A stretch of DNA of 32,185 nucleotides from assembly GCA_947463135.1 (NCBI GenBank), contig CANHTA010000016.1:1-32185 (forward strand). Reading direction: 5' to 3'. Shown here one piece after another: positions 23,622-31,900 of the stretch. The notes under the pieces were generated by a model, which did no database searches, was not told where the DNA came from, and saw nothing but the letters and a program-made list of their open reading frames with translations. The position numbers were made by a program, and so were the translations under genes. Positions within the stretch are counted from its first letter, which is position 1. Each line of letters begins with the position of its first letter. Source of the DNA: Gemmatimonadota bacterium (GTDB taxonomy: Bacteria > Gemmatimonadota > Gemmatimonadetes > Gemmatimonadales > Gemmatimonadaceae).

Positions 23622-24503
23622 ATGATCTTTCTCCTTGGCGCCCAGGGGCAGGTGGGTTACGAACTGCAGCGGACCCTGGCCACTCTGGGGCCGCTGCACG
23701 CCACGAGTCGTGCCACGCTTGACTTAACAAACGAGGCGGCGATCCGGGCTGCGGTGCGCGAGATGGCGCCGCGCTGGATTGTGAATGCGGCGGCGTATAC
23801 TGCCGTGGATGCGGCCGAGTCCGATCCGGCCGCGGCGCACTGGTTGAATGCGGAGGTTCCGCGGATCTTGGCCGAGGAGGCGGTGCGGACGGGTGCGTGG
23901 CTGGTGCACTATTCCACCGACTACGTGTTTGATGGGACCGGCACGCGAGGCTACGTAGAGACCGACCCGGTGGCGCCGCAGAGTGTGTACGGGCGCACGA
24001 AGGCGCTGGGCGAGGCGGCGGTGCGGGCGGTGTGTGCGCAGCACCTGATTTTTCGTGTGGCGTGGGTGTACGGGGTGCGGGGGCGGAATTTTCTGCTCAC
24101 CGTGCGACGTCTTGCCGGCGGCGGTGGCCCGTTGCGGATTGTGGACGATCAGGTGGGCGTGCCGACGTGGTCGCGCGCGATTGCCGAGGCCACAGCGCAG
24201 GTGATGGCGCAGCGACCGGGGGATGCGTTGGCGGGCACGTACCACATGGCCGGCGGTGGGTCCTGCTCATGGCATGGCTTTGCCCAAGCTATTCTGGCGG
24301 CCGATGCCAGCGCGGCGGGTACCGCGCCGGTGGCGGTGCTTCCGATTGCCACCAGTGCGTATCCCACGCCCGCCACGCGACCGGCCTGGTCGGTGCTCAA
24401 CGCCAGCAAGTTACACGACACGTTCGGCGTGGTGCTTCCGGCGTGGGATCGGCAACTCGCCCTCTGTCTCGACGCCCCGGTGGCGGTGGGGAGCGTGGCC
24501 TGA
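23622..24503 (+). CDS. rmlD: dTDP-4-dehydrorhamnose reductase
   Basis: Last step of dTDP-L-rhamnose synthesis. At 293 aa it is the normal length. The nucleotide-binding loop is LLGAQGQVGYEL, followed by IVNAAAYTAVDAAESDP, the catalytic STDYVFDGT and YGRTKALGE (Tyr/Lys pair), then RVAWVYG, DDQVGVPTWSRAIAE and YHMAGGGSCSWHGFAQAI. The C-terminal YPTPATRPAWSVLNASKL is diagnostic for RmlD. The other rml genes (A, B, C) are not in the window and must lie elsewhere. The end of the gene overlaps or abuts the following epimerase. Confidence 0.94.
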   Translation: MIFLLGAQGQVGYELQRTLATLGPLHATSRATLDLTNEAAIRAAVREMAPRWIVNAAAYTAVDAAESDPAAAHWLNAEVPRILAEEAVRTGAWLVHYSTDYVFDGTGTRGYVETDPVAPQSVYGRTKALGEAAVRAVCAQHLIFRVAWVYGVRGRNFLLTVRRLAGGGGPLRIVDDQVGVPTWSRAIAEATAQVMAQRPGDALAGTYHMAGGGSCSWHGFAQAILAADASAAGTAPVAVLPIATSAYPTPATRPAWSVLNASKLHDTFGVVLPAWDRQLALCLDAPVAVGSVA

Positions 24504-25459
24504 TCGCGCTGGTGTCGGGCGCGAATGGCTTTATTGGCCGTCACCTCGTTGACCGTCTGCAGAGGGACGGTGTGGAGGTGCGCCGCGTGGTGCGTCCGTT
24601 GCCCTCGGCCGATGTATACGCGCGGGACGCGATCTGGGCGGGGGTGACGCATGTGTTTCACCTCGCGGCGCGGACGCGTGCCCCGCGGGCCGCCGCGCTG
24701 ATTGAGGCCAACGTGCAGTTTACCGAGCGTCTGGCGCAGGCGGCATGCGCGCAGGCGGCGGTGCCGCGGTTTGTGTTTGTGTCCTCCTTGGCGGCGATGG
24801 GACCCGCGCCCAATGCCGATACGCCGGTAACGCCGCAGCAGGAGCCGTGTCCCGTGGAGGCGTACGGGGCGAGCAAGCGGGCCGCAGAGCAGTTGCTGCA
24901 GGGGATGGCGGCGCTTCCGCTGGTGATTGTGCGACCGGCGGCGGTGTACGGTGCGCATGACCGTGACCTGCTGGCGGTGTTCCGGCAGGTGCGGCACCCG
25001 CTGCAGTTGCGCCCCACCCCGGGGTGGTACCGATTCACGCTGAATTCCGTGCACGACGTGGTGGATGCCCTCGTGGCGGCGGCAACGGTACCGGCGGCTT
25101 ATGCCGCCAGCGCGCGGGCGGGGTACCTGCTGAGCGGGGAGGATGTGAGCTGGGACGCGTTGTACCAGCGGATTGACCGCGCGGTGGCTACGGCGCGCGG
25201 TGTGGGGATGCGGCATGCCCCATCGGTGCGTGTGCCGGCGCCGTTGCTGGCGCTGGCGGGGCGTGTTGGTGCCAAGTGGGGGGAATGGACGGGGCGCACA
25301 CCGCTTGCCACCCCCGACAAGATTGTGCTGGGCGCGCAAGCGGGGTGGACCTGTCGCGACGACCGGTTCCTTCGTGAAGCGGGGTGGGCGCCGCGTGTGC
25401 CGCTTGATGCGGGATTGCTTGAGGTGGCGCGGTGGTACCGCGCACAGGGGTGGATCTGA
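24500..25459 (+). CDS. NAD-dependent epimerase/dehydratase (extended SDR)
   Basis: About 319 aa. The NAD-binding strand and loop IALVSGANGFIGRHLVDRL are followed by THVFHLAARTRAP, FVFVSSLAAMGPAP, the catalytic YGASKRAAE (Tyr/Lys) and LVIVRPAAVYGAHDRDLLAV. The substrate is probably a nucleotide sugar but cannot be specified. Start is unusual. A CTG at 24500 lies six bases after GGGGAG and keeps the first beta strand. The first conventional start, GTG at 24512, would delete half of that strand and is 18 bases from the same Shine-Dalgarno. With CTG the gene overlaps rmlD by 4 nt. Confidence 0.85.
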   Translation: MIALVSGANGFIGRHLVDRLQRDGVEVRRVVRPLPSADVYARDAIWAGVTHVFHLAARTRAPRAAALIEANVQFTERLAQAACAQAAVPRFVFVSSLAAMGPAPNADTPVTPQQEPCPVEAYGASKRAAEQLLQGMAALPLVIVRPAAVYGAHDRDLLAVFRQVRHPLQLRPTPGWYRFTLNSVHDVVDALVAAATVPAAYAASARAGYLLSGEDVSWDALYQRIDRAVATARGVGMRHAPSVRVPAPLLALAGRVGAKWGEWTGRTPLATPDKIVLGAQAGWTCRDDRFLREAGWAPRVPLDAGLLEVARWYRAQGWI

Positions 25460-25470
25460 CGCCGCGTCAG
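25456..25470. terminator. Small palindrome spanning two convergent stop codons
   Basis: CTGACG (25456-25461) and CGTCAG (25465-25470) pair around a CCG loop. The TGA of the plus-strand epimerase and the TGA of the minus-strand lipoprotein are located in the two arms. There is no T-tract, so it would be at best a weak bidirectional terminator. Confidence 0.3.
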
Positions 25471-26618
25471 TAGCGCACCGCAGTGGGGGTGGCATACGCG
25501 GCCCCCAGCCCGAGCGGCGCCACGAGTCCAATGCGCACGCCGCCGCGGCGCAGCGCCCCCACGTAGAGTCCGGCGGGAAGGGTACGGCCGGCTACGCGGA
25601 GCCCCGGGTAGAGATTGAGCGCGGCCACGGTTTCGTAATCCAGCCGTACGAGCAGCGACGCGAGCAGCGAGCCGTTACGGTCGAGGAAGAGGCCGGCGTT
25701 GGGGCGGAGTTCCACCGTGCGCAGGTCCACGGTGGAATCGAGCACCACCACCCGCACGGCATCGGCGCCGAGGCCCACGGTAACGGCATGTTGCGCGCCC
25801 ACGTTGCGCGAGAGCCCCAGGAGGGTGGAGACACCGAACAGGTAGGCCGCGCGCCAGCGTTGCGTGCGGGGAATCGGGGCGCGGATCAGGTACTGCTGTC
25901 CGGCGTTCTCCAAGGTCTGTCCGGGGATGGTGAACACCGGTTGTTGCGCCCAGCTGGTGAGCTCGAGCTGCTCGCTGAAGAGGCGCTGCAGGCGCTGGTT
26001 ACGCGCGAGCAGATGGCCCAGTGGGTCGAAGATCAGCAGGTCGGCCACGGCGTCGATGCTGCGCGGGGAGGCGCGCTCGGTCATTTCGTTCAGCACGTGC
26101 GAGGCGGTCATGACGCCAAACGAGGCCCACGCGGGGTGCGGCACACCGTGCGCCTCAAACCATTCGGTCATCCGCACGCTGACCATGCCGCTGCCGAGTA
26201 GGTGAAACTGGTAGTTCGGCACCCAACCACCACCACCGCTGCCTTTGGTGCTCAGCGGCAGCAGTTCGTGCTTCACGAAGCGCGCCCAGCCGTATTGGCG
26301 CACCACCTGGTCGGCGTGACGGAGGGAGCTCGCGACGTTGCGCGCGGTCACGCCGTATGGCAATTGCAGCACGCGCCGGTCGGCATCGGTGCCGCGCAGC
26401 AGGTCAAAGCCCTCATTCACGATCTGGGTGAGGGGGTTGAACTGTTGCTCGCTTCCGTAGTGCCGGCCCTTGTAAAATCGCCCCGGCGGCGGGGCGTGTG
26501 CTGTATCGGGTACAGCGCTTTGCGCCGGGCGCAGACGCCCCGTGCTGCACCCCGAGGCGCCCACCAGCACCAGGCTCAAGAGCAGCCGGTGGGACGCGCG
26601 GGGCCACGACCGTGACAC
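25467..26618 (-). CDS. Putative lipoprotein of unknown function, partner of the desaturase gene
   Basis: 383 aa from a GTG. SHRLLLSLVLVGASGC is a good type II signal (ASGC), giving a lipid-anchored Cys. The first half of the mature protein is helical, with FYKGRHYGSEQQFNPLTQIV, WARFVKHELLPL, a Gly-rich GSGGGGWVPNYQFHLLGSG, WFEAHGVPHPAWASFGVMTA, and FDPLGHLLARNQRLQRLFSE. The second half alternates like a small barrel or beta sheet. I do not recognise the family. It follows the desaturase by 17 nt, with AGGA upstream of its start, so they are cotranscribed. A role in handling or exporting the lipid product is only a guess. Confidence 0.7.
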   Translation of the reverse strand: MSRSWPRASHRLLLSLVLVGASGCSTGRLRPAQSAVPDTAHAPPPGRFYKGRHYGSEQQFNPLTQIVNEGFDLLRGTDADRRVLQLPYGVTARNVASSLRHADQVVRQYGWARFVKHELLPLSTKGSGGGGWVPNYQFHLLGSGMVSVRMTEWFEAHGVPHPAWASFGVMTASHVLNEMTERASPRSIDAVADLLIFDPLGHLLARNQRLQRLFSEQLELTSWAQQPVFTIPGQTLENAGQQYLIRAPIPRTQRWRAAYLFGVSTLLGLSRNVGAQHAVTVGLGADAVRVVVLDSTVDLRTVELRPNAGLFLDRNGSLLASLLVRLDYETVAALNLYPGLRVAGRTLPAGLYVGALRRGGVRIGLVAPLGLGAAYATPTAVRY

Positions 26619-26635
26619 GGAGTCCTGCGATGCGT

Positions 26636-27595
26636 TCAGGGCGTCCCCGACGAGACAGGCGGCCGGCGCACCATTCGCGAAAAGAGCGTGAGTTCGCGAT
26701 CACACAAAAAGCGCAGCAGCAACAGTGACCAGGAGCGATGTGCCGCTAAGGCGTTGTAGGCGGAGGGCACCATGGCGCGCAGCGCCGGAAGCCGGTTCCA
26801 GGGAATGGAGGGGAAATCATGGTGCTCGTTGTGGTACCCCACATTCAGCGCGAGCCGGTTGAACGGGCCGTAGTAGCTGAACGTCTCCTGCTGGCCGGCG
26901 GTGAGGAAATGCTCTTGAATCCACCGGGCACCCAAGGGGTGCAGCCCCACCGAAAACAGGAACGACAGCAGCAGAAACCCCGTGCCCCGGGGACCCAGCG
27001 CGACCCAGATGAGCGCGTTTGCCGCCAGCTGCACGATCCAGTTGAGCACCACCCATCGATCCACCAGCGGCATGGCGCGTACCCGCGACAGCCGAAGCAC
27101 CTGAAAGAGCGGGAACAACAGCAACCACAGCGCCTTCCCCGGAAACCAGCCGTGCATCAGACGGGCTTCCCATCGACTCGGCACATCGAGATCCTGTGCG
27201 TAGTCCCCCTGATGCGTGTGGTGCTTGCGATGAAAGCGACGAAATGACATGGCGCTTGGCAGCAGCTGCGGGACATTCGCCACGATCGCGGCCACCTTGT
27301 TCCATCGTGTGCGGGCAAAGACGAGGTTATGCGTACACTCGTGAATCACGACGAACAGCGCGTGACTGATGATCGCGCCCACCGTGTAGGCTATCACGCC
27401 AATCACCCACCACGGCGCGTGCTGCAGGAGCGCTGCCACGATGAGCTGGGCCACTACGAGGGTGAGCAGGATGGCGGCCGTGGCCGGCGTGCGACCGATC
27501 AGCGACCGGATCTCCGGATGGGTTCGCAACAGGGCGCCCGCACGCGCCGCATGCGGCTCGCGCGCGTCTCGATATTGGAAGTCCGGTGCCGCCAT
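26636..27595 (-). CDS. Fatty-acid desaturase, sphingolipid delta-4 desaturase (DES/DEGS)-like
   Basis: 319 aa, the size of animal and fungal DES proteins. Its layout follows them closely. The N-terminal FQYRDAREPHAARAGALLRT leads to HPEIRSLIG, two helix pairs, and three His boxes: HECTH (85-89), HRKHH (122-126) and HNEHH (255-259). The stretch FSYYGPFNRLALNVGYHNEH with HDFPSIPWNRLP is nearly diagnostic of the sphingolipid delta-4 group. The enzyme would introduce a 4,5-trans double bond into a long-chain base or ceramide. It is divergent from the acyl-AMP ligase/ACP/oxoamine synthase operon, which could supply that substrate. The ATG follows TAGAAT by five bases (leaderless type). Confidence 0.88.
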   Translation of the reverse strand: MAAPDFQYRDAREPHAARAGALLRTHPEIRSLIGRTPATAAILLTLVVAQLIVAALLQHAPWWVIGVIAYTVGAIISHALFVVIHECTHNLVFARTRWNKVAAIVANVPQLLPSAMSFRRFHRKHHTHQGDYAQDLDVPSRWEARLMHGWFPGKALWLLLFPLFQVLRLSRVRAMPLVDRWVVLNWIVQLAANALIWVALGPRGTGFLLLSFLFSVGLHPLGARWIQEHFLTAGQQETFSYYGPFNRLALNVGYHNEHHDFPSIPWNRLPALRAMVPSAYNALAAHRSWSLLLLRFLCDRELTLFSRMVRRPPVSSGTP

Positions 27596-27659
27596 GCGGA
27601 ATTCTACTACAACGGTTATACTCTGCGCTTATGCAAATGTCGTGGGCGGTCATTTCAAG
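27596..27659. promoter_or_regulatory. Divergent promoter region of the lipid locus
   Basis: Minus strand: TAGAAT (27606-27601) lies five bases before the desaturase ATG. Plus strand: TATACT (27617-27622) lies eight bases before an ATG at 27631 that opens a 10-codon frame. No strong -35 boxes are evident. The two -10 boxes are only 10 bp apart, so expression of the two arms is likely linked or mutually exclusive. Confidence 0.45.
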
Positions 27660-27663
27660 ATGA
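27631..27663 (+). CDS. Possible leader peptide MQMSWAVISR before the ketosynthase
   Basis: A 10-codon frame starts eight bases after the TATACT box. Its TGA (27661-27663) overlaps the ATG of the ketosynthase gene as ATGA. The ketosynthase start has no Shine-Dalgarno, so coupled re-initiation from this leader would explain how it is translated. Too short to prove as coding; an alternative is a direct ketosynthase start at GTG 27642. Confidence 0.3.
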   Translation: MQMSWAVISR

Positions 27664-28901
27664 GTGGTCGTCGCGCCGTCGTGACCGGTGTAGGCCTCAT
27701 TACTCCCTGCGGGATTGGCACTGAGGCCACGTGGGACCAGCTGGTGGCCGGGCGGAGCGGTGTTGCTCCCATCACGCTCTTTGATGCCTCGGCGCTCGCC
27801 ACGCGCTTCGCGGCGGAGGTGCCCAACTGGGCCCCCGAGCAGCACATGGACCGCAAGCAGGCTCGGCGTCTCGATCGCTACCAGCAATTCGCGCTGGTTG
27901 CGGCTTCCATGGCCATGCAGGATGCCGCGTTGGATATGACGCGCACGGATGCCACCCGCGCGGCGGTGATTGTGGGCTCGTGCGTTGGTGGACTGGCTGG
28001 TGCCGAGGTCGCCTCGCAGGAGGCGCATACACGTGGGCCTGGCGCGGTGTCGCCGTTTTTCATTTTGAATGTGTTGATCAACATGGCGGCCAGTCACCTC
28101 TCTATCCATTTCGGATTTAAGGGGCCGGCGTGGTCGCTGAGCAGTGCCTGTGCCACCAGCGCCCATGCCATTGGCGAAGCCAAGCGACTGATTGAGCGTG
28201 ACGAGGCCGATGTGGTGCTGGCGGGCGGCGCGGAAGCACCGATTGGCTTCATGTGCATGGCCGGCTTTAATGCCATGCGCGCCCTGTCCACGCGCAATGA
28301 CGATCCGGCAGCGGCGAGTCGACCGTTTGACGTGGCGCGCGATGGATTTGTGCTGGGTGAAGGGGCGGGGATTCTGGTGATCGAGTCGGAGGCGCATGCG
28401 CGTGCGCGTGGCGCACGGATTCATGCCGATCTCGTGGGGTATGGGGCCACCGCCGATGCCCATCATGTCACGGCGCCGCCGGCTGATCATGAAGGGGCAC
28501 AGCGCTGTATGCGTGCGGCGCTCGCCGACGCACGGCTTTCCCCCGCTGATGTTGGCTATGTGAACGCGCACGGTACGGGCACTCCGCTTGGTGATCCGGC
28601 CGAAGCGCGCGCCATCGCGGCGGTGTTCGGCGACCACGCGCGTCGCGTTGCGGTGTCGTCCACGAAGTCGATGACCGGGCACCTCACCGGTGCCGCAGGA
28701 GCGATGGAAGCGGTCGCCAGTATCCTCACGCTCACGCGTGAGATTGCCCCGCCCACCATCAACCTCACGGCGTTGGACCCCGAGGTCACCCTCGATTGCA
28801 TTCCGAACCACGCCCGTGCGCTACGCACCGACGCCGTGATGAGCAATGCCTTCGGATTTGGCGGCACCAATGCCTGTCTGGTGTTCGCCCGGCATGGGTA
28901 A
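27660..28901 (+). CDS. Beta-ketoacyl-ACP synthase, FabF-like
   Basis: 413 aa, normal FabF size. MSGRRAVVTGVGLITPCGIG opens the thiolase fold. The nucleophile is Cys164 in SSACATSAHAIGEA, with His304 in VNAHGTGTPLGD, Lys336 in STKSMTG and His341 completing the catalytic set, so condensing activity should be intact. Its neighbours suggest a dedicated role in making or extending the acyl chain for the lipid locus, rather than being the housekeeping FabF, though the latter cannot be excluded. It overlaps the next gene by 8 nt. Confidence 0.88.
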   Translation: MSGRRAVVTGVGLITPCGIGTEATWDQLVAGRSGVAPITLFDASALATRFAAEVPNWAPEQHMDRKQARRLDRYQQFALVAASMAMQDAALDMTRTDATRAAVIVGSCVGGLAGAEVASQEAHTRGPGAVSPFFILNVLINMAASHLSIHFGFKGPAWSLSSACATSAHAIGEAKRLIERDEADVVLAGGAEAPIGFMCMAGFNAMRALSTRNDDPAAASRPFDVARDGFVLGEGAGILVIESEAHARARGARIHADLVGYGATADAHHVTAPPADHEGAQRCMRAALADARLSPADVGYVNAHGTGTPLGDPAEARAIAAVFGDHARRVAVSSTKSMTGHLTGAAGAMEAVASILTLTREIAPPTINLTALDPEVTLDCIPNHARALRTDAVMSNAFGFGGTNACLVFARHG

Positions 28902-31900
28902 CGCCGCGCCCGTCGCGTCACCGGAGGTCGTGCCCACTCCCGCGCCCACCACGTTCGCGCAGCTGCTGGTGCATCGGGCGGCCACGATGGGGGATCGTGT
29001 GGCCTATCGGATGTTCGATGCCCGCGGTGAGGAACGCGGGCAGCGCAGCTATGGGGCGCTGTACGGCGACGCGCTGGCGCTCGCCACGCAGCTACGGACC
29101 TTCACCTCGCCCGGTGACCGCGTGGCGCTGTTGCTGCCGCCCGGTTTGGCCTACGTCACCGCCCTCTTCGCCTGCCTCTTGGCGCAGGTGGTGGCGGTGC
29201 CCGCCCCGCCGCTGCGAGGACGTCGTGACAGCACACGGGTGCCGCGTCTGTTGACCGACGCGGCGGCGACGGCCGCGTTGGTGGCGGTCGGCGAGCGCGC
29301 TCGGCTTGCCGCCCTGCCGTGGTGGTCCCCGGCGGTCGCGCTGCTGGAAGTGGACGAGGACGGCGTACCGGCAGCGACAGCGGATCGTTCGGTGGCACAC
29401 GAATGGCCGGAGCCCGAGCCGGATGATCTCGCGATTTTGCAGTACACTTCCGGTTCCACACGCGCCCCGCGTGGTGTCATGCTGACGCATCGCCAGCTGC
29501 TGGCGAATGCGCGAGCCATCGACCAGGCGAACGGCTTGCGCGAGGGCGAGGTGGTGGTGTTCTGGCTGCCGCCCTATCACGACATGGGGCTCATTGGCGG
29601 GATTCTGCAGCCGTTGTATATAGGGGCGACCACGGTGCTGATGACACCTGCCGCCTTCCTGCAACGGCCACTCACGTGGCTGGAACTGCTGCATCGTTAC
29701 CGCGCGGTCTCCACGGCAGCGCCTGACTTTGCCTGGAAACTGTGTGTGGAGCGCACCACGGCAGCGGAACGTGCGGCACTCGACCTGTCGGCGATGCGGG
29801 TGGCGTTCAACGGCGCAGAGCCGATTCACTACGCAACGCAGCAGCGCTTCGTGGAGGCGTTCGCCTGTGCGGGGCTTGATCCTCGGGTGTTTGTCCCCTG
29901 TTACGGCTTGGCCGAGGCTACGCTGCTGGTGACCAGTGCGGCGAAGGGCACCGCCACGCGTACGGCGCGCGTTGATGCCGTCGCGCTGCGTGAGGGGCGG
30001 CTGGTCATCGCCGCTCCGCGCTCCACCGAACCCACGGTCACGCTGGTCAGCTGCGGTGCACCGCCCGATGGTGGTGAGGTGATCATTGTGCAACCGGACA
30101 GTGCCACCCGCTGTCCGGATGGCATGGAAGGGGAGATCTGGGTACGCGGGGACATGGTCGCCCGCGGCTACTGGGGCCATCCAACGGAAACCGCTGCCGT
30201 CTTCGGGGCGCGTTGTGTTGGCGACAGCGCGAACAGCGCCCCGTGGCTCCGCACCGGGGACCTCGGTGTTTGGCACGAGGGACAGTTGTTCGTTACCGGT
30301 CGCCGGTCGGATGTGATCATCCTGCAGGGACGCAACATTCATCCGCAGGACGTGGAATGGGTTGCCGCTGAGGCACACCCCGCGCTCACGCTGGGTGGTT
30401 GTGTGGCGTTCGGCATGGCGGACGGCGCTCACCCTACGGCCCCCGGTGAGGCCGGCATCATGGTGTTGGTGGAGGTGGCGCGCAGCAGTCACGCCAGCAA
30501 CGGTGAGATCATGTCCGCGGTGCGGACTGCGGTGGCTGAGGTGGTTGGTTTGGCGGTGGAGGTGACGTGCGTGCGTGAGCACAGCCTGCCGCGCACCACG
30601 AGTGGCAAACGTCAGCGCCGTGCGGCACAGGGGGCGTGGTGTGATGGTACGCTCACCGCGCGTGAGGAACCGCGTGGTGAGCCGCGTGACGAGCGGGCGC
30701 GTGGTGTTTCTCCCATGGAGACGCTGTCCGCTGAGCCCGCGGGAGGTGGCGAGCGGTCTCTTCAGGACTGGGCACTCCGCTGGATTGCCACCGACACCGG
30801 CCAGCGCGTCCCCTTGGATGCGGCGCGCCCTCTGGCCGATCTCGGGCTCGATTCCATGGCCATTTTGCGCTTCCATCTGGCGCTTGAGGGGCGGTTGCAG
30901 CGACGGTTGCCGGAGCGCCTGTGCGTGGAGGCGCCGTCGGTGGCGGCGTTGTGTGCCGGGCTTGCGTGGCCCCTGGTGCCCGCGCTGAGCGAGACGGTGA
31001 TGTCGGACCCGGCGGCTCCTGCAGCGGATGCCACGGCGGCTGAGGTGGCGTCGTGGGCCGATGTGGCCGCGTGGCCTGAGGTGCGGGCCACCCTGGAGCG
31101 GGTGGAGCAGTTGCAGGGTGCGTTTTTTCCGCTGATTGAAGGGCAGGACGGCATGGTGGTGCAGCACGACGGCCAGCGTTTACTGCACTTTGCCGGCTAT
31201 GACTACCTTGGCTTCGCCGGTGATCCGCGGGTCCGCGCGGCGGCGGCTGCTGCGGCTACCACGTGGGGCACCTCGGCGTCAGCGAGCCGGCTGGTCTCGG
31301 GCGAGCGGCCGGTGCACGGCGCACTGGAGGCAGCCCTCGCGTCGCTCCTTGGCACGGCCGATGCCCTCACGTTTGTCAGTGGCCATGCCACGGCGGTGTC
31401 GGTGATTGCGCACTTGTGCGGCCCGGGCGACTTGGTGTGTTGTGACGAGCGGCTGCATAACAGCGGCTGGCTTGGCGCGCGGTCCTCTGGTGCCCGGGTA
31501 CTGGTGTTTCCGCATAACGATGCGGCGGCGTTGGATCGCCTGCTGGGCGCCGAGCGTCGGCACGCCCGTCGGGTGGTGGTGGCGATGGAGAGCCTGTACA
31601 GCACCGATGGCGACGTGCCTGATCTGGCGGCGTTTGTTGCGGTGAAGCGCCGTCATGGTGCGTTGCTGTTTGTGGATGAGGCGCACGGCACGGGGGTGTT
31701 GGGGGCAACCGGTCGTGGGATCGCCGAGGCGAGTGGTGTGGATCCTCTGGCGGTGGATATCTGGATGGGTACGCTGAGTAAGGCGTTGGCCAGCTGTGGG
31801 GGCTTCATTGCCGGTTCCGCGGCACTGGTGCAATACCTGCGCGCCACCTGTCCGGCTTTTGTCTTCAGTGTGGGGATGCCCCCCGCCACCGCGGCGGCGG

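Noticed and set aside
24149-25531. A 460-codon minus-strand frame across rmlD and the epimerase
   Set aside because: Both plus-strand genes are well supported; the minus product is low-complexity and basic.
27327-28811. A 494-codon open frame on the minus strand
   Set aside because: It lies antisense to the ketosynthase gene, whose catalytic motifs are complete; the antisense product is His/Arg-rich with no recognisable motif, the usual shadow of GC-rich coding DNA.
29092-31167. A 691-codon open frame on the minus strand
   Set aside because: It is antisense to the acyl-AMP ligase/ACP part of the trifunctional gene. The product is Arg/His/Gln-rich without domains, while the plus strand shows clear enzyme motifs throughout.
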